DNA of 64,000 bases from Sinorhizobium sojae CCBAU 05684 (GTDB taxonomy: Bacteria > Pseudomonadota > Alphaproteobacteria > Rhizobiales > Rhizobiaceae), in NCBI RefSeq assembly GCF_002288525.1, contig NZ_CP023067.1:2955001-3019000 (forward strand), in the 5' to 3' direction. Shown here piece by piece: positions 20,621-27,412 of the stretch. How positions within the stretch are numbered: the first letter of the stretch is position 1; each line of letters opens with the position of its first letter. Both the position numbers and the translations under genes were made by a program. Below the pieces are notes generated by a model. The model did not search any database. It worked only from the letters and a program-made list of their open reading frames with translations, and had not been told where the DNA came from.

Positions 20621-21886
20621 TCAGAACTTAATCGAGACGTGCGGCACGTTGCCGGCGGCGATGGCGAGAACGATGTCCTTCGCCTGCTGCTCCTCGATGC
20701 CGACTTCCATGATTGCGGCCTTAGCAGCGCCCATGATCTTGGCGCGGTGCTCGCGGTCAGCCTGACGTTTGGCATCAGCCTCGCGCAGTTCCCGCTCAAC
20801 ACGTTCCTGCTCGGCCTTCTCGCGCTCGCGGGCCTGCCGTTCCTCTTCAATCTTGCGGGCGGCGGCTTCCTCTGCCTCACGCGCTGCACGCTCAGCGGCT
20901 TCAACACGAGCGCGGGCCTCTGCCTCGGCACGCTCGCGCGCTTCTCGCTCGATGCGTTCCTGCTCGGCCTTCTCGCGCTCGCGGGCCTGCCGTTCCTCTT
21001 CAATCTTGCGGGCGGCGGCTTCCTCTGCCTCACGCGCTGCACGCTCAGCGGCTTCAACACGAGCGCGGGCCTCTGCCTCGGCACGCTCGCGCGCTTCTCG
21101 CTCGATGCGTTCCTGCTCGGCCTTGCGGCGCTCCTCTTCGCGCTTCCGTGCCTCTTCGGCCTGACGCTTCTCTTCCTCTTCGCGGGCTTTGCGCTCTTCG
21201 GCGGCGCGGCGCTCTGCCTCCGCACGTTCCTCGGCGGCTTTCCGCTCAGCGTCCTGGCGCTCGCGCTCTTCCTTCTCAGCGCGAAGGCGGGCGAGCTCGG
21301 CGGCCTCGGCTTCTTGCTTCTCGAAAGTCTCAGCCCATCGGTTCAGAAGGTCGAGGGTCGCGGCTTGCTTGCGGGTCAGGGCCCCCGCGCTTTCCTCTCC
21401 GTAAATAGCCGGATCAAAGGTTTCGTTTTTGATGTCGGCAATCTCTGTGCGAAGGCGCGCCGACGGGCCGAAATTCGCCCTTAGATCGATGTCCATCAGG
21501 CGGGCCATCTGCTCTTCTGCCCGCTCCTGCTTCTTGGCCTGCTCGGCTTCCCATTTGTCCAGCGGCGCGCGCACCTCGTCCTTGAGCGCGTCGAAGCGCT
21601 CGCGGATCTTGCGGCGGGACGCGTCCACGGCGTTGATCTTCGCCCGGGCTTCCTCGTTCAGCTTCTTGCCGGCGTCATCGATCGCAGTCTTGGTGCGCGC
21701 GATCTTGAACGCCATCGAGGCGATGGCCTTGCGCCCCTTCTCGGTGGAGAGGTCGACCGGCATTGCCCTCGCTTCGGCCTTCACATGCTCATAGAAGTCC
21801 TCGAATTTTTTATCGTCGATAAGCACGAGAGTCGGGTTTGCTTCGACCAGGGCGACAAGCGCGGTCTCGGTTTTCGTAACGTCCAT
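20621..21886 (-). CDS. Long coiled-coil phage protein with an internal tandem repeat
   Basis: 421 residues. The globular N-terminal part (about 1-190) contains DKKFEDFYEHVKAEARAM and DVASRRK-like DASRRKIRERFDALKDE, resembling the DUF1351-type early proteins found beside phage recombinases. Residues about 190-385 are an Arg/Glu/Ala-rich coiled coil, and the C terminus is a small compact tail (GIEEQQAKDIVLAIAAGNVP). Within the coil a 51-residue unit is present twice in perfect tandem and begins a third time. It lies between the nuclease and Gp37-like genes. Confidence 0.75.
   Translation of the reverse strand: MDVTKTETALVALVEANPTLVLIDDKKFEDFYEHVKAEARAMPVDLSTEKGRKAIASMAFKIARTKTAIDDAGKKLNEEARAKINAVDASRRKIRERFDALKDEVRAPLDKWEAEQAKKQERAEEQMARLMDIDLRANFGPSARLRTEIADIKNETFDPAIYGEESAGALTRKQAATLDLLNRWAETFEKQEAEAAELARLRAEKEERERQDAERKAAEERAEAERRAAEERKAREEEEKRQAEEARKREEERRKAEQERIEREARERAEAEARARVEAAERAAREAEEAAARKIEEERQAREREKAEQERIEREARERAEAEARARVEAAERAAREAEEAAARKIEEERQAREREKAEQERVERELREADAKRQADREHRAKIMGAAKAAIMEVGIEEQQAKDIVLAIAAGNVPHVSIKF
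20804..21109. repeat. Two perfect 153-bp tandem repeats inside the coiled-coil gene
   Basis: The segment starting TTCCTGCTCGGCCTTCTCGC at 20804 recurs at 20957, and its first 11 bases recur again at 21110, so the period is 153 bases (51 codons) and stays in frame. The copies look identical by eye. Perfect identity implies recent duplication or ongoing slippage or recombination. Confidence 0.85.
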
Positions 21887-22902
21887 TAGACGGGCTCCAC
21901 AATCTGGATCGGTTTGTAAGGAATGTTCTCGAAGGCAGGCATCGGATCGAAGCCGAGACCCTGCAGGCGCGGGTCATCGATCTCGCGGGCGCACCAACGG
22001 GTGTCGAGGTAGGCGGGAAATTCCGGGGTCACGATGCCGGTCGGGTAGCCGGGCCAATCGTTCTCGGCCATGCACTTCCGCCACAGCAGGAAGGCGGCGC
22101 TGACCATCTTGGAGCCGATCGTCTGCGCGGCCTTGTCGACGCGGGCGACGGTGATTTCGAACGGCGGCTGCTGCTCCTGCATGATGAACAGGAAGTCCAG
22201 CGCCATTTCGTGGCGATCGATCTCGGGGAAGATCTGCCGCATGACGCGGCGATAGAACATGTCCTGAAAATGATAGTTGTTGTTGTAGAGCGCGGTCTTC
22301 ACCTTCTCTGGCGAAACGCTCATTTCCGTCGTCTTGTAGTCGATGATGGTCAGGCGCGGCTTCGTGACGTGAATCCGGTCCATGCGGATGCGAGTCCAGC
22401 CGCCGCAAGGATCTTTCACGCAGGCTGTCACTTCGTTGAACGGCTGGTGGATCGGCTCCACGCTGGCAAGCGAGCGCACGGCCTCGTGCTCGTTCTCGCC
22501 CAGGACGCGGCGGGCCTTCTCGACCATGGCAACCACGGTCTCATAGTCGGTCTGCGGTACCGGGATCGCGCCACGCTCCTGCGCTTCCGCACGCTCCTGC
22601 TGCGCCGCCTTCTTCTTGTAGTCGTCGTAAGGCAGGACAGCGATTTCCGTCGGCTGATTGAGCAGCATCGCGTGCGCGGCCGAACCGATCTCGCGCGCCC
22701 GGTCGTTCTTCTCTTCCTTCGCCTTCTGCTTCGTCAGCCGCGGATGTGCGGCGAAAGCATGCAGCGGGCTTTCCTCGATCAGCTTCAGCGCGATCGACCG
22801 GCTGAGGCTCGGATCAGGGCAAGGGTCTGCATGGTAGGCGACCTCGCTCATGTGGTAGAGGCCGGGCCGATCGACGGTTTCGGAGTTGATGAGCATCGTC
22901 AT
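21886..22902 (-). CDS. PD-(D/E)XK exonuclease-like protein (RecE/PDDEXK_1 type)
   Basis: 338 residues. LSRSIALKLIEESPLHAFAA and EIGSAAHAMLL match the start of the RecE/Cas4-like PD-(D/E)XK fold. The catalytic region is RMDRIHVTKPRLTIIDYKTT, giving the D-x(n)-D-x-K triad, with FQDMFYRRVM downstream as in this family. Together with the Sak4-like ATPase it makes a plausible recombination pair for phage DNA ends. Its start overlaps a 28-codon ORF upstream. Confidence 0.82.
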   Translation of the reverse strand: MTMLINSETVDRPGLYHMSEVAYHADPCPDPSLSRSIALKLIEESPLHAFAAHPRLTKQKAKEEKNDRAREIGSAAHAMLLNQPTEIAVLPYDDYKKKAAQQERAEAQERGAIPVPQTDYETVVAMVEKARRVLGENEHEAVRSLASVEPIHQPFNEVTACVKDPCGGWTRIRMDRIHVTKPRLTIIDYKTTEMSVSPEKVKTALYNNNYHFQDMFYRRVMRQIFPEIDRHEMALDFLFIMQEQQPPFEITVARVDKAAQTIGSKMVSAAFLLWRKCMAENDWPGYPTGIVTPEFPAYLDTRWCAREIDDPRLQGLGFDPMPAFENIPYKPIQIVEPV

Positions 22903-22985
22903 CGTGCGGCCTCCATCTCATCAAGAGCGACCTGCAGCGTGATCAGCGGCGCCCACCACATGACGTAGAAGAAGAAGATCGGCAT
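22899..22985 (-). CDS. Very short putative membrane peptide
   Basis: 28 residues, MPIFFFYVMWWAPLITLQVA then LDEMEAAR: one hydrophobic segment. Its stop overlaps the nuclease start (ATGA), and GGGG lies about 10 bases before its ATG. It fills the gap between two coupled genes exactly, which is why I list it, but at this length chance cannot be excluded. Confidence 0.35.
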   Translation of the reverse strand: MPIFFFYVMWWAPLITLQVALDEMEAAR

Positions 22986-22989
22986 CGGC

Positions 22990-23397
22990 TCAATCCCCGC
23001 TGTCTACGGTCATGTCGAGACCGCAATGCTTGCAGGAGCCGGGATGCCATCCACGACGCGGGTCAGCGCCGGCGCCTGCCTGGATCTCATGCTTGCAGAT
23101 GGCGAACTTGACGACGCGTGCCGTCTTCTCTGGGTATGAGCGGTAGATGACGGCATAGCCGCCGCCGTCGAGGTTCGCGCCCATGCCGGCGTGCGTGAGG
23201 AAATACTGGGTCCAGACCAAGCGGCCATCGATCTTCGTCCAACCCCACTGCGGGCGCATGCTGTGACCGCAAGCCGCGAGGTTGTTGAGGAAGCCGATCG
23301 GATCCACGTCTTCGACGTTCTGAAGCTCGATCTGGCCCTTGATGATTGGCGCCAGGTCTTCGTCGAGCGTGTAGATTTTGCGAGCGACGGCTTCCAT
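22990..23397 (-). CDS. Hypothetical phage early protein with Cys/His residues
   Basis: 135 residues. The middle is aromatic (MRPQWGWTKIDGRLVWTQYF) and the C terminus carries ICKHEIQAG and GSCKHCGLDMT, a possible metal-binding pair of knuckles. It overlaps the small membrane protein upstream by one base. No family recognised. Confidence 0.55.
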   Translation of the reverse strand: MEAVARKIYTLDEDLAPIIKGQIELQNVEDVDPIGFLNNLAACGHSMRPQWGWTKIDGRLVWTQYFLTHAGMGANLDGGGYAVIYRSYPEKTARVVKFAICKHEIQAGAGADPRRGWHPGSCKHCGLDMTVDSGD

Positions 23398-23570
23398 CAG
23401 ACGCGCGCCTCGATCGCAAGCTGGCGCTCGTATTCCTTGACCGCCGCGAGGCTGAGCATCGCAAACATGCCAAGGGTGATGATCGTGGCGAGGAGAATGA
23501 AGTCGTTGGTGCGGGCTGCGATGCTTTTCAGCAGCGCGGCGCGGTCTGGGGCACGTTTGGAAATAGACAT
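23397..23570 (-). CDS. Small membrane protein, first gene of the leftward operon
   Basis: 57 residues read from sequence: a charged N terminus (MSISKRAPDRAALLKSIAAR), one membrane span (FILLATIITLGMFAMLSLAA) and a charged tail (VKEYERQLAIEARV). GGAGAG lies 5 bases before the ATG. It starts 28 bases downstream of the left operator pair, so it is the first gene of the repressed leftward transcript, the position of lambda N. Function unknown. Confidence 0.65.
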   Translation of the reverse strand: MSISKRAPDRAALLKSIAARTNDFILLATIITLGMFAMLSLAAVKEYERQLAIEARV

Positions 23571-23597
23571 AGCGCTCTCCTGTGATGGGAGAACGCT

Positions 23598-23636
23598 ACT
23601 CGATTTCGAGTGTTAATGTCAACTCGTTATCGAGTT
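23598..23636. promoter_or_regulatory. Left operator pair (OL-like)
   Basis: ACTCGATTTCGAGT (23598-23611) and ACTCGTTATCGAGT (23622-23635, inside AACTCGTTATCGAGTT) both fit ACTCG-N4-CGAGT. They lie between the repressor's 3' end and the first leftward gene, where the leftward early promoter must be. The same motif recurs three times at the other end of the repressor gene. Confidence 0.8.
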
Positions 23637-24297
23637 ATCTTTTCCGATAGCTGCCAACCACCAGATGGCACACAGGCCATTCCTTGCGATCAAGGGTGAA
23701 TTCGGCGGGCTCGCCGTGCGGCGGATTGTATTGCTTAAGGTGCCACTTCTCGGCGGTGACCTTCGTCAGCTGTTTCAGCACCGCATAGTGGTCGCCGTTG
23801 ACGTCGATCGAGCAGACAACCACCTCGTCGCCGGCCGTCGGCGGGATGTTCGGGTGGATCAAGGCAAGATCGCCCTGCCGGAATGCCGGCTCCATCGAGT
23901 CGCCGACGACATAGAGTCCATATCCGTTTTTGGCTCGGGCAAGCGGCTCCGGTCTCTTCACGTAGTCGATAGGCTCCGGTGAAACGAGCAGGGAGTCATC
24001 AACCGCGCCTCCCCTGACGGACGCGTAGATAGGAAGGTCGACACCGCCGACGAGATCAGCCTTCGGAACAACCTTCGTTGCCTGGGCTGCCGCAGCCTGT
24101 TGCGAGCCGGCGCTGAGCGGGAATGGAATGCCGAGAACAGCGGCGACTTCTGGCGCGGACCGCGACCGGGACACAGCATCGCGCTCGATCCGATCGATCG
24201 ACTGCTGAGTCGTGTGCGCCATCTCCGCAAGCTGCACTTGGCTCAGCCCGCGCCGCTCGCGTTCTTCCCGCACCATTTGTCCAAACGTATTTTCCAT
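23635..24297 (-). CDS. Prophage repressor, CI/LexA-like (HTH plus S24 peptidase)
   Basis: 220 residues from ATG 24297 (a GTG precedes it). The N-terminal XRE helix-turn-helix is REERERRGLSQVQLAEMAHT...SIDRIERDA. The linker carries SVRGGAVDD as a possible cleavage region. The C-terminal S24 domain has the catalytic Ser in VVGDSMEPAF (about residue 134) and Lys in YAVLKQL (about 175). It should hold the phage dormant by binding the five ACTCG-N4-CGAGT operators on both sides of its gene and be inactivated in the SOS response. No ribosome binding site precedes the start, as with the leaderless lambda cI message. Confidence 0.92.
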   Translation of the reverse strand: MENTFGQMVREERERRGLSQVQLAEMAHTTQQSIDRIERDAVSRSRSAPEVAAVLGIPFPLSAGSQQAAAAQATKVVPKADLVGGVDLPIYASVRGGAVDDSLLVSPEPIDYVKRPEPLARAKNGYGLYVVGDSMEPAFRQGDLALIHPNIPPTAGDEVVVCSIDVNGDHYAVLKQLTKVTAEKWHLKQYNPPHGEPAEFTLDRKEWPVCHLVVGSYRKR

Positions 24298-24308
24298 CAC
24301 TTTTAATT

Positions 24309-24361
24309 ACCCGATTGCGGGTACTCAATCCAACTCGATTGCAAGTTACTCGATTTTGAGT
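24309..24361. promoter_or_regulatory. Right operator triplet (OR-like)
   Basis: ACCCGATTGCGGGT (24309-24322), ACTCGATTGCAAGT (24333-24346) and ACTCGATTTTGAGT (24348-24361) share the plan ACYCG-N4-CGRGT with the left pair. They fill the gap between the divergent repressor and Cro-like starts. Unequal match to the consensus suggests different affinities, as in lambda OR1-OR3. Confidence 0.82.
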
Positions 24362-24362
24362 T

Positions 24363-24614
24363 ATGCGAGTAGTCATGCAAAAGAGCGATCAGCACCCCGG
24401 AATGATTAGGGCCGTCGAGTTTTTCGGCTCGCAGGCCAAACTTGTTGAAGCAATCGGCTGCTTTTCCCAGCAGACGATTTCGAGAACGTTGAACCGCGAC
24501 AACGAGCCTGATCCAAAACTGGCCGTCGCGATTCACAACGCCACCAATGGTCAGGTTCCGAAGTGGATGATCCGTCCGGATCTCTTCGAAGCCCCTTCCG
24601 TCGAGGTGGCTTGA
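24363..24614 (+). CDS. Cro-like helix-turn-helix regulator (YdaS type)
   Basis: 83 residues. AVEFFGSQAKLVEAIGCFSQ then QTISRTLNRDNEPDPKLAVA is a YdaS/Cro-type HTH. It is transcribed divergently from the repressor, and the three right operators lie between them. The start may be ATG 24363, 24375 or 24402; none has a clear ribosome binding site, and 24363 lies only 2 bases beyond the last operator. It would shut off the repressor when lytic growth begins. Confidence 0.75.
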   Translation: MRVVMQKSDQHPGMIRAVEFFGSQAKLVEAIGCFSQQTISRTLNRDNEPDPKLAVAIHNATNGQVPKWMIRPDLFEAPSVEVA

Positions 24615-24988
24615 TGAGTGCACAATCCTCCTTTTTCGCGGACTCTGGATTCTCGAAGCGGTGCAACAGGATTCCCCTTGTTGACGCTGTTTGTGAGATG
24701 GCGCGCCGCCTCTGGCCGTCGAAGACAGCCACCAATCTCGCCAGCCGCGCCCACATCTCCGAGCGCGCCGCTAAGCTCTGGCTTGAGGGGCGCACCGAGC
24801 CGGGCGCCGACGCCCTGGTCAACCTTCTCCGCTCCGACGCCGGCTTCGTACTGCTGCAGCAGATCATGGAAGGTTCCGGCACGCGCTGGTGGAAGGAATT
24901 CGAGCGCGGCGTGCTGATCGCCGAGCTCGAGCAGAAGCAAGAATTCCTTCGCCAGCAGCTCGACCACCTCAAGGAAGGAATGAAGTGA
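24614..24988 (+). CDS. HTH regulator of the early right operon (CII-like position)
   Basis: 124 residues from ATG 24614, whose A is the last base of the Cro-like stop. The central part, TATNLASRAHISERAAKLWL then EGRTEPGADALVNLLR, is a helix-turn-helix of the type found in rhizobial prophages. The C terminus is helical (ELEQKQEFLRQQLDHLK). Position after cro recalls lambda cII, but there is no sequence evidence of CII itself. Confidence 0.65.
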   Translation: MSAQSSFFADSGFSKRCNRIPLVDAVCEMARRLWPSKTATNLASRAHISERAAKLWLEGRTEPGADALVNLLRSDAGFVLLQQIMEGSGTRWWKEFERGVLIAELEQKQEFLRQQLDHLKEGMK

Positions 24989-25116
24989 TGCGCGGATTCG
25001 TAGCCGATCGCCTGCTTTGGCTTTCCAGCGGGCTTCATACTCTCTCTGTCTGGACCAAGGACGCTGCCCTGTGGGTTCTGACGTTCGGCCGTCGCAATCG
25101 GGGGGCTTCGCGATGA
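24988..25116 (+). CDS. Short hypothetical phage protein
   Basis: 42 residues, MRGFVADRLLWLSSGLHTLS then VWTKDAALWVLTFGRRNRG, an amphipathic or membrane-associated helix with basic ends. Its start overlaps the upstream stop by one base and its stop overlaps the next start by 4 bases, so it fits a coupled operon. Function unknown. Confidence 0.5.
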   Translation: MRGFVADRLLWLSSGLHTLSVWTKDAALWVLTFGRRNRGASR

Positions 25117-25211
25117 TCGGCCTCCTCCTGACCATGCTCGTCCTCGCACTGCTGATCGGCCTGATGTTCGCTGCGCTCGATGCGCAGTTCGGCGAGGGCC
25201 GCAAGCATTGA
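25113..25211 (+). CDS. Tiny single-span membrane protein
   Basis: 32 residues: MIGLLLTMLVLALLIGLMFA then [12 protein letters not shown], one strong membrane helix and a charged tail. The ATG overlaps the upstream stop (ATGA). Too short for a family call, but the clean hydrophobic pattern and coupling support a real gene. Confidence 0.5.
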   Translation: MIGLLLTMLVLALLIGLMFAALDAQFGEGRKH

Positions 25212-25468
25212 ACGCTTTCACGTCATTTCGCCCGGTCTGTGACTGCGGCCTGTTTCTGAACGCCGGCCTGGTCTGCGAGGACTGCGGCTATGCGCCGGCT
25301 CAAACCGATCTCGATTGCCAGCACGCAATCGAAGCAACGCCGGGCGCCCTTCCTTTCATCCGATCCACTGCCCGGCGGTTCAACCGTAGGAGCGATGGAA
25401 ATGACAGACGCACAACAGGTCTCGCGGGATCAACTGAGGGCCTTCATCGAGCGCATCGAAAGGCTTGA
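25208..25468 (+). CDS. Possible small zinc-ribbon protein (TTG start)
   Basis: 86 residues from a TTG that overlaps the previous stop. The N terminus has [20 protein letters not shown], two CxC/CxxC knuckles typical of a zinc ribbon. The last 23 codons overlap the GapR-like gene in another frame and look less protein-like, so the functional part is probably the first 60 residues. Low confidence. Confidence 0.4.
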   Translation: MNAFTSFRPVCDCGLFLNAGLVCEDCGYAPAQTDLDCQHAIEATPGALPFIRSTARRFNRRSDGNDRRTTGLAGSTEGLHRAHRKA

Positions 25469-25667
25469 GGAAGAGAAGAAGACGATCGCCGACGACATCA
25501 AGGATGTGTACGGCGAAGCGAAAGCGATGGGCTTCGATACGAAGATTCTGAAGCAAGTCATCAGCATCCGCAAAATGGACGGCGATGAGCGGATGGAGCA
25601 AGAGGCCATCCTCGACACCTATCTGCAGGCGCTCGGCATGGTCCCGGCCGCTGAGGATGAAGCCTGA
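25401..25667 (+). CDS. GapR-like DUF2312 nucleoid protein
   Basis: 88 residues. [40 protein letters not shown] and [10 protein letters not shown] match the DUF2312/GapR family closely, and the length equals that of Caulobacter GapR. The start ATG 25401 has TAGGAG at 8-base spacing; ATG 25395 is an alternative. GapR binds overtwisted DNA and aids replication in alphaproteobacteria. A phage copy may organise phage DNA or interfere with the host protein; this is inference. Confidence 0.88.
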   Translation: MTDAQQVSRDQLRAFIERIERLEEEKKTIADDIKDVYGEAKAMGFDTKILKQVISIRKMDGDERMEQEAILDTYLQALGMVPAAEDEA

Positions 25668-26050
25668 TGGCGGGCTTCTCCCGCAACAGCGTGGAGGGCA
25701 AGGCGGCTTCGGGTCGCCTTGCTCTCGGCCGTCTGAAAACTGGCGAACGCAACAAGACCGAACAGCAATACGAGGCGATGCTTGAGGACATGCGGATTGC
25801 CGGCGATGTCCTCTGGTATCGGTTCGAGGGCGTCAAGCTGCGCCTCGCCGACAACACATTCTACACCCCTGACTTCGCCGTGATGCTCGCGACCGGCCTC
25901 ATGGAAATGCACGAGGTCAAAGGATTCTGGCAGGACGATGCCAGGGTGAAGATCAAGGTCGCCGCTGAACTCTATCCCTTCCGTTTTATCGCTGCCGTCC
26001 CTCGCAAGAAGAAGGACGGGGGTGGCTGGCATGTCGAGGTTTTCGAATGA
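25667..26050 (+). CDS. DUF1064 protein (PD-(D/E)XK nuclease fold)
   Basis: 127 residues. TEQQYEAMLEDMRIAGDVLW and YRFEGVKLRLADNTFYTPDF lead to the catalytic-type MEMHEVKGFWQDDARVKIKV and PFRFIAAV, the DUF1064 pattern. The D-x(n)-E-x-K residues are in TPDF and HEVKG. Members are common in phage early regions and are probably Holliday-junction or DNA-end nucleases. It overlaps the gcrA-like gene by 4 bases. Confidence 0.82.
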   Translation: MAGFSRNSVEGKAASGRLALGRLKTGERNKTEQQYEAMLEDMRIAGDVLWYRFEGVKLRLADNTFYTPDFAVMLATGLMEMHEVKGFWQDDARVKIKVAAELYPFRFIAAVPRKKKDGGGWHVEVFE

Positions 26051-26547
26051 GCGAATGGACAGAAGAACGCATCGAGCAACTGAAGAAGCTTCACGCGGCT
26101 GGTCATAGCGCCTCGCAGATCGCTGCAATGATGGGCGGTGTTAGCCGCAACGGGGTGATCGGCAAGATTCATCGGTTGCGACTCCCTACGATGGCTAAGC
26201 CGCGGGCCTCGGCAAAGCCTCGCGCTATCAAGATGCCGGTGCGGAAGGCTGCGGCGGTACCGGTCAAGGCGAAGGCAACACCCGTCGTTCCGCCGCGCGA
26301 TCTGCCAAGAGATATTGAAAGCGTCGCGCGTCCATCTCCGGTCCTAAAGCGCATCATGGATGCCGATTGGGATGGCCGGCACGAATGCCGCTGGCCTGTA
26401 GAAGGCGAGAAGGAACAGACCCGGTTCTGCTGCCACCCTGTCTCGGGCGAATCCTCCTACTGCGAGTATCACCGCCGTGCGGCTCGGGGCGAAGGCACGA
26501 AGAGCGAGCGCAAGGTTGCGCCGATGCCGATCAAACGGGTGGCGTGA
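26047..26547 (+). CDS. GcrA-family cell-cycle regulator homologue
   Basis: 166 residues. The N terminus WTEERIEQLKKLHAAGHSAS then QIAAMMGGVSRNGVIGKIHR is the GcrA DNA-binding helix-turn-helix. A basic Pro/Ala/Lys linker follows, and the C terminus has CRWP, FCCHP and SSYCEYH, the GcrA Cys/His signature that contacts sigma70. In hosts GcrA acts at promoters bearing N6-adenine methylation. The next phage gene is methyltransferase-like, so this phage may redirect sigma70 to its own promoters. Confidence 0.9.
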   Translation: MSEWTEERIEQLKKLHAAGHSASQIAAMMGGVSRNGVIGKIHRLRLPTMAKPRASAKPRAIKMPVRKAAAVPVKAKATPVVPPRDLPRDIESVARPSPVLKRIMDADWDGRHECRWPVEGEKEQTRFCCHPVSGESSYCEYHRRAARGEGTKSERKVAPMPIKRVA

Positions 26548-27071
26548 TGGGAAAACGCTCCTCATTCGTTCGCCTCGAGCGCGATGCCTATCAGACCATC
26601 GATCCGCGCGCCGTCGACAAGCTGATCCCACACCTGCGCGGAGTGAAGTCCTTTGCCGAGCCCTGCGCTGGTGAAGGCTATCTCGTCGGCGAGCTGCAGC
26701 GGCATGGATTCATCTGCGCCTATGAAGGCGACATCACTACCGGCCTCGATGCTCTCGTCCACCCTTTCGACGAGGAAGCCGTCTTCGACGTGATCATCAG
26801 CAACGTGCCGTGGCGGCGCGACATCCTGCACATGATGATTGAGCGCTTTCAGGCGATGGCGCCGACATGGCTCCTATTCGATGCCGATTGGGCTCACACC
26901 AAGCAGGCCGCACTGTATCTCGATCAGTGCAGCCACATCATCAGCGTCGGGCGCCTCAAGTGGATTCCCGGCTCTCCGCATACCAGCAAGGACAATTGCG
27001 CCTGGTACCGCTTCCACGCTCAACACGTCGGCGGTCCGCGCTTCATTGGGCGTGAGGTCGCCAATGCTTGA
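26547..27071 (+). CDS. SAM-dependent DNA methyltransferase-like protein
   Basis: 174 residues from ATG 26547 (TGATG overlap with gcrA). KSFAEPCAGEGYLVGELQRH is a motif-I-like SAM site, and FDVIISNVPWRRDIL occupies the place of the (D/N)PP(Y/W) motif IV, here NVPW. It is shorter than CcrM-type enzymes and has no target-recognition domain, so activity is uncertain. It may be a degenerate or minimal N6-adenine methyltransferase. It is co-transcribed with the GcrA- and GapR-like genes. Confidence 0.65.
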   Translation: MGKRSSFVRLERDAYQTIDPRAVDKLIPHLRGVKSFAEPCAGEGYLVGELQRHGFICAYEGDITTGLDALVHPFDEEAVFDVIISNVPWRRDILHMMIERFQAMAPTWLLFDADWAHTKQAALYLDQCSHIISVGRLKWIPGSPHTSKDNCAWYRFHAQHVGGPRFIGREVANA

Positions 27072-27410
27072 GCGCGTCTCCTACCACGCCGTTATCCGTT
27101 ACCTCGAGCGCGTGCTAGGCCTGCCGGTGGATGAATGGCTGAGGGCAAGGAGGCGCTCGGAGAGAACATCAAGGCCGCGCACTGCTGCGAGCGTGCTGGC
27201 CTGCCGGTGGATGCGGTTCGCCTCTCGATGCTGACGGAGCCCGTAATGCGCGCCATGCGCTCGCGCTCTCAGAAGACGAAGGTGATCACGCGTGAGGCGA
27301 TATACGTCGTCACCCAGGGCAGCTTGGTTACCGTCCTGGCGCCGACGATGCAGGCCTACCGGAAGAAGAAATATAAGGCTCACAAGAGCCGCCGGCTGGA
27401 AGAGGTGTGA
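27064..27410 (+). pseudogene. Early phage gene split by a frameshift
   Basis: The first frame (from ATG 27064, overlapping the previous stop) gives MLERVSYHAVIRYLERVLGL, then PVDEWL. The second (27135-27410) gives EGKEALGENIKAAHCCERAG, then VDAVRLSMLTEPVMRAM and YVVTQGSLVTVLAPTM. Together they match the plan of a single rhizobial-phage protein type (HAVxRYxERVLG...HCxxAG...LTxxV...VVTxL). A -1 shift near 27135 would join them. Either the gene is broken, the shift is programmed, or two genes overlap. A 23-base imperfect direct repeat (27110-27133 and 27191-27213) lies across the break. Confidence 0.5.
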
Positions 27411-27412
27411 TC

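Noticed and set aside
20804..21109. Tandem repeats considered as a CRISPR array
   Set aside because: Units are contiguous, in frame, with no spacers and inside a coiled-coil gene. No CRISPR array or cas gene was seen anywhere in the window.
19751..21484. 577-codon plus-strand ORF opposite the Gp37-like and coiled-coil genes
   Set aside because: It mirrors the high-GC3 minus-strand genes; its repeats (LDAFLLGLLALAGLPFLFNL) are just the antisense of the Glu/Arg-rich coil.
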